From: Allohoeflea poritis
GTDB lineage: Bacteria; Pseudomonadota; Alphaproteobacteria; Rhizobiales; Rhizobiaceae
Reading direction: 5' to 3'
DNA: 64,000 nt
Assembly: GCF_027889715.1 (NCBI RefSeq)
Contig: NZ_JAPJZH010000016.1
Span: 1 to 64,000, forward strand
A program made the translations under genes and the position numbers. Every line of letters starts with the position of its first letter. The stretch's first letter is position 1. A model generated the notes under the pieces. The model was given only the letters and a program-made list of their open reading frames with translations. It was not told the origin of the DNA and searched no databases. Below, piece after piece: positions 62,708-64,000 of the stretch.

Positions 62708-62753
62708 TGGTGCACCCGGCACGATTCGAACGTGCGACCTCTGCCTTCGGAGG
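62708..62753 (-). tRNA. tRNA-Arg(CCG) 3' fragment (attachment-site remnant)
   Basis: On the minus strand the sequence starts CCTCCGAAGGCAG, which holds most of the anticodon loop with CCG and the 3' side of the stem. It continues through GAGGTCGCACG, the T-loop TTCGAAT and CGTGCCGGGTGCACCA. The 5' half of the tRNA is missing, because homology stops abruptly at 62753. This is the classic footprint of an element that recombines into the 3' half of a tRNA gene. The fragment is not a functional tRNA. Confidence 0.85.
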
Positions 62754-62882
62754 ATTTAATACCACCTTTCCGAAATACACGATAGAGCGCGACGCAGTAC
62801 GATAAAGCCATGATTTACATTGCTTTATCCAAAAAGCGGACCGAAGTCTCTATCCAACCACAGGCCGCGATTTCCGTCCAGC

Positions 62883-62900
62883 TGCTTACGTAGTGCTTAC
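62883..62900. repeat. Third 11-bp-spaced repeat, TGCTTAC
   Basis: TGCTTAC at 62883-62889 and 62894-62900 recur with the same 11-bp spacing seen in copies A and B, shortly before the point where LysR homology ends. It may be another integrase arm site, but surrounding sequence similarity to A and B is weak. Confidence 0.4.
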
Positions 62901-63190
62901 ACGGAGACAGGCCGGAAAGGTCTGCCGTCCGATGCCGAAGCTCTCCCAGCCTGCGTTAGTTGCGCTCCCGAAGCATGCCGTTCAAAAAGCGAAACGCCTA
63001 AGTAATCTTCGAGTTTCTGAATACGTCGGCTTACCGCAGATTGACCGACTCCAATTCTGTTTGCAGCTCGTCGAATGCTGCCACTCTCGGCAACCGTGAC
63101 GACATCCAACAACTGCTTCGTCTGAAGCTTCGTTAGATCGGACAATTCCAATCGCAGCGAATCGATATCGATTGCCATGGGCTGCCTCAC
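62897..63190 (-). pseudogene. Truncated LysR-family regulator (DNA-binding domain only)
   Basis: The first about 85 residues form a normal LysR helix-turn-helix (LLDVVTVAESGSIRRAANRI, then GVGQSAVSRRIQKLEDYLG, then VSLFERHASGAQLTQAG). Homology then stops and about 12 unrelated residues run to a stop near the TGCTTAC repeats. The effector domain is gone. The break coincides with the integration-site-like region, so insertion or recombination cut the gene. The ATG at 63190 overlaps the upstream hydrolase stop by 4 bp. Confidence 0.8.
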
Positions 63191-64000
63191 CGGTCTGCAT
63201 TATCGGCAACCGATCGAATAGCCTCGGACACCATATCTGCGTGTTCAGTTTGCGGCCAATGGCCCGCGCTTTCGATCACTTGCAGACGCGCATTTGGAAG
63301 CAGGTCTACGAGATTTTTCGAGCTTTCGAGTGGAACGATGCCGTCTTGTGCGCCTTGCAAAACTAGCGTCGGGAGGTCGATGGCGCTCAGACGTTCGTCT
63401 GTGAAGATGCCTTTTTCATCTTTGATTGATCTCGCAAGTGAACCGATCACATATTCTCTGTTTAGAGTTGCATGTGCGTCGAGCAGCTCTCTGATCTCAC
63501 CTTCGTCTGTAGGCGGCTCGAACAATACCCGACCGAGATAACGACGCATCCCGTCTAGGTTTGTCGGCAATGCGCCAGCGGCCAAATCCACCGCAGACAC
63601 CTTTGCGGGCAAGCCCTTAAAGAAGGCCGGTGCGATTAGCACGAGTCCGTCCACCCGTTCAGGAAACTGTTCTGCAAATGCCAGTGATACCCAGCCGCCC
63701 ATCGAATTGCCGACGAGCGTTGCCCGCTCGACGCCCCGGCGATCCATGTGCGCCACGACCTGATCGACGAAGACGTCGACATGATAGTCCATGGCGGGTT
63801 TGTCCGATGCGCCAAAGCCTAAAAGGTCCAGAGCAATCACCCGGTGATCTTCCGACAATGCTTCGAGGTTCTGCTCGAAGCGGCTCATGTCGGCGCCAAG
63901 GCCGTGGATCAGAATGATCGCATCGCCTTCGCCTTGATCAGTAAATGCTGTGCGGTGGCCAAGGGTCGGAGCGAGTTGCAGAGACCCGGTCTGCGATAGC
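63187..64000 (-). CDS. Alpha/beta hydrolase, meta-cleavage-product-hydrolase-like (cut by window edge)
   Basis: The frame is open to the window edge, so the N-terminus is missing. About 270 residues are visible: the oxyanion-hole motif ILIHGLGAD, the nucleophile elbow VGNSMGGWVS, the acid in LQGAQDGIVP and the His in ESAGHWPQTEH. This is a complete catalytic triad. Relatives hydrolyse C-C bonds of aromatic ring-cleavage products or esters. It is translationally coupled to the truncated LysR gene, an arrangement that predates the truncation. Confidence 0.82.
   Translation of the reverse strand, partial: LSQTGSLQLAPTLGHRTAFTDQGEGDAIILIHGLGADMSRFEQNLEALSEDHRVIALDLLGFGASDKPAMDYHVDVFVDQVVAHMDRRGVERATLVGNSMGGWVSLAFAEQFPERVDGLVLIAPAFFKGLPAKVSAVDLAAGALPTNLDGMRRYLGRVLFEPPTDEGEIRELLDAHATLNREYVIGSLARSIKDEKGIFTDERLSAIDLPTLVLQGAQDGIVPLESSKNLVDLLPNARLQVIESAGHWPQTEHADMVSEAIRSVADNADR

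Noticed and set aside
62708-62753. A functional tRNA-Arg gene
   Set aside because: The acceptor 5' strand, D-arm and 5' anticodon stem are missing; only the 3' part is present.
1-64000. CRISPR arrays, rRNA genes or complete prophage
   Set aside because: No regularly spaced repeats with unique spacers, no rRNA-like sequence and no phage structural genes were seen anywhere in the window.

Overview
The window looks like an alphaproteobacterial chromosome segment, probably Hyphomicrobiales or Rhodobacterales. The pointers are moderately high GC, dense divergent operons, five complete substrate-binding-protein transporters plus a Pot-type ABC system, and many IclR, TetR, GntR and LysR regulators. 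This is inference from gene content; no rRNA or other phylogenetic marker is present. Nearly all genes serve uptake and breakdown of small organic acids, amino-acid derivatives or aromatic compounds.

Layout. 0-5.3 kb: a sugar-type ABC transporter operon with a sulfatase start, divergent from a LysR gene. 5.4-12 kb: a meta-cleavage-like aromatic module (extradiol dioxygenase, FAH-family hydrolase, aldehyde dehydrogenase, amidohydrolase, two RidA-family proteins) around an IclR regulator. 12-18.1 kb: a second ABC transporter operon with its own TetR and a D-threonine-aldolase-like enzyme, behind a strong palindromic operator. 18.2-19.9 kb: an ISL3-family insertion sequence whose transposase frame carries an in-frame stop. 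19.9-22.3 kb: an AT-rich foreign patch with an integration-site-like sequence and an unrecognised two-gene unit (HExxH protein plus Tat-signal membrane protein). 22.4-33.2 kb: a GntR-type regulon marked by four copies of TGATACATCAA, holding a ThDP enzyme, an aminomutase-like aminotransferase, a spermidine/putrescine-type ABC system, a cyclase-family hydrolase and an MlrC-like M81 metallopeptidase. 33.5-40.2 kb: a class V aminotransferase with a HAD-phosphatase fragment at its tail, then hydantoinase/oxoprolinase A and B, LysR and RidA. 40.4-44.2 kb: a DctPQM TRAP transporter with a maleate-isomerase-like enzyme. 44.5 kb: an IS66 remnant. 44.8-53 kb: an IclR-led operon with M24 peptidase, DUF1445, TAXI-TRAP transporter, MetC-like and Ldh2-like enzymes. 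53.2-60.8 kb: TetR divergent from M20 deacylase, DAO-type oxidase, M19 dipeptidase-like protein and a third TRAP system. 61.4-64 kb: YchJ-like and unknown genes, then a second integration-site-like sequence with a tRNA-Arg(CCG) 3' fragment, a LysR gene cut at the junction, and an alpha/beta hydrolase leaving the window.

Two themes stand out. First, the integration-site-like sequences at 20.0 and 62.6 kb are alike in sequence, in orientation and in spacing to a tRNA-type 3' end, which suggests that much of the window is island-borne or was built by repeated integration. Second, each catabolic block has its own regulator and visible candidate operators, so the regulatory wiring can be read in part from the DNA.
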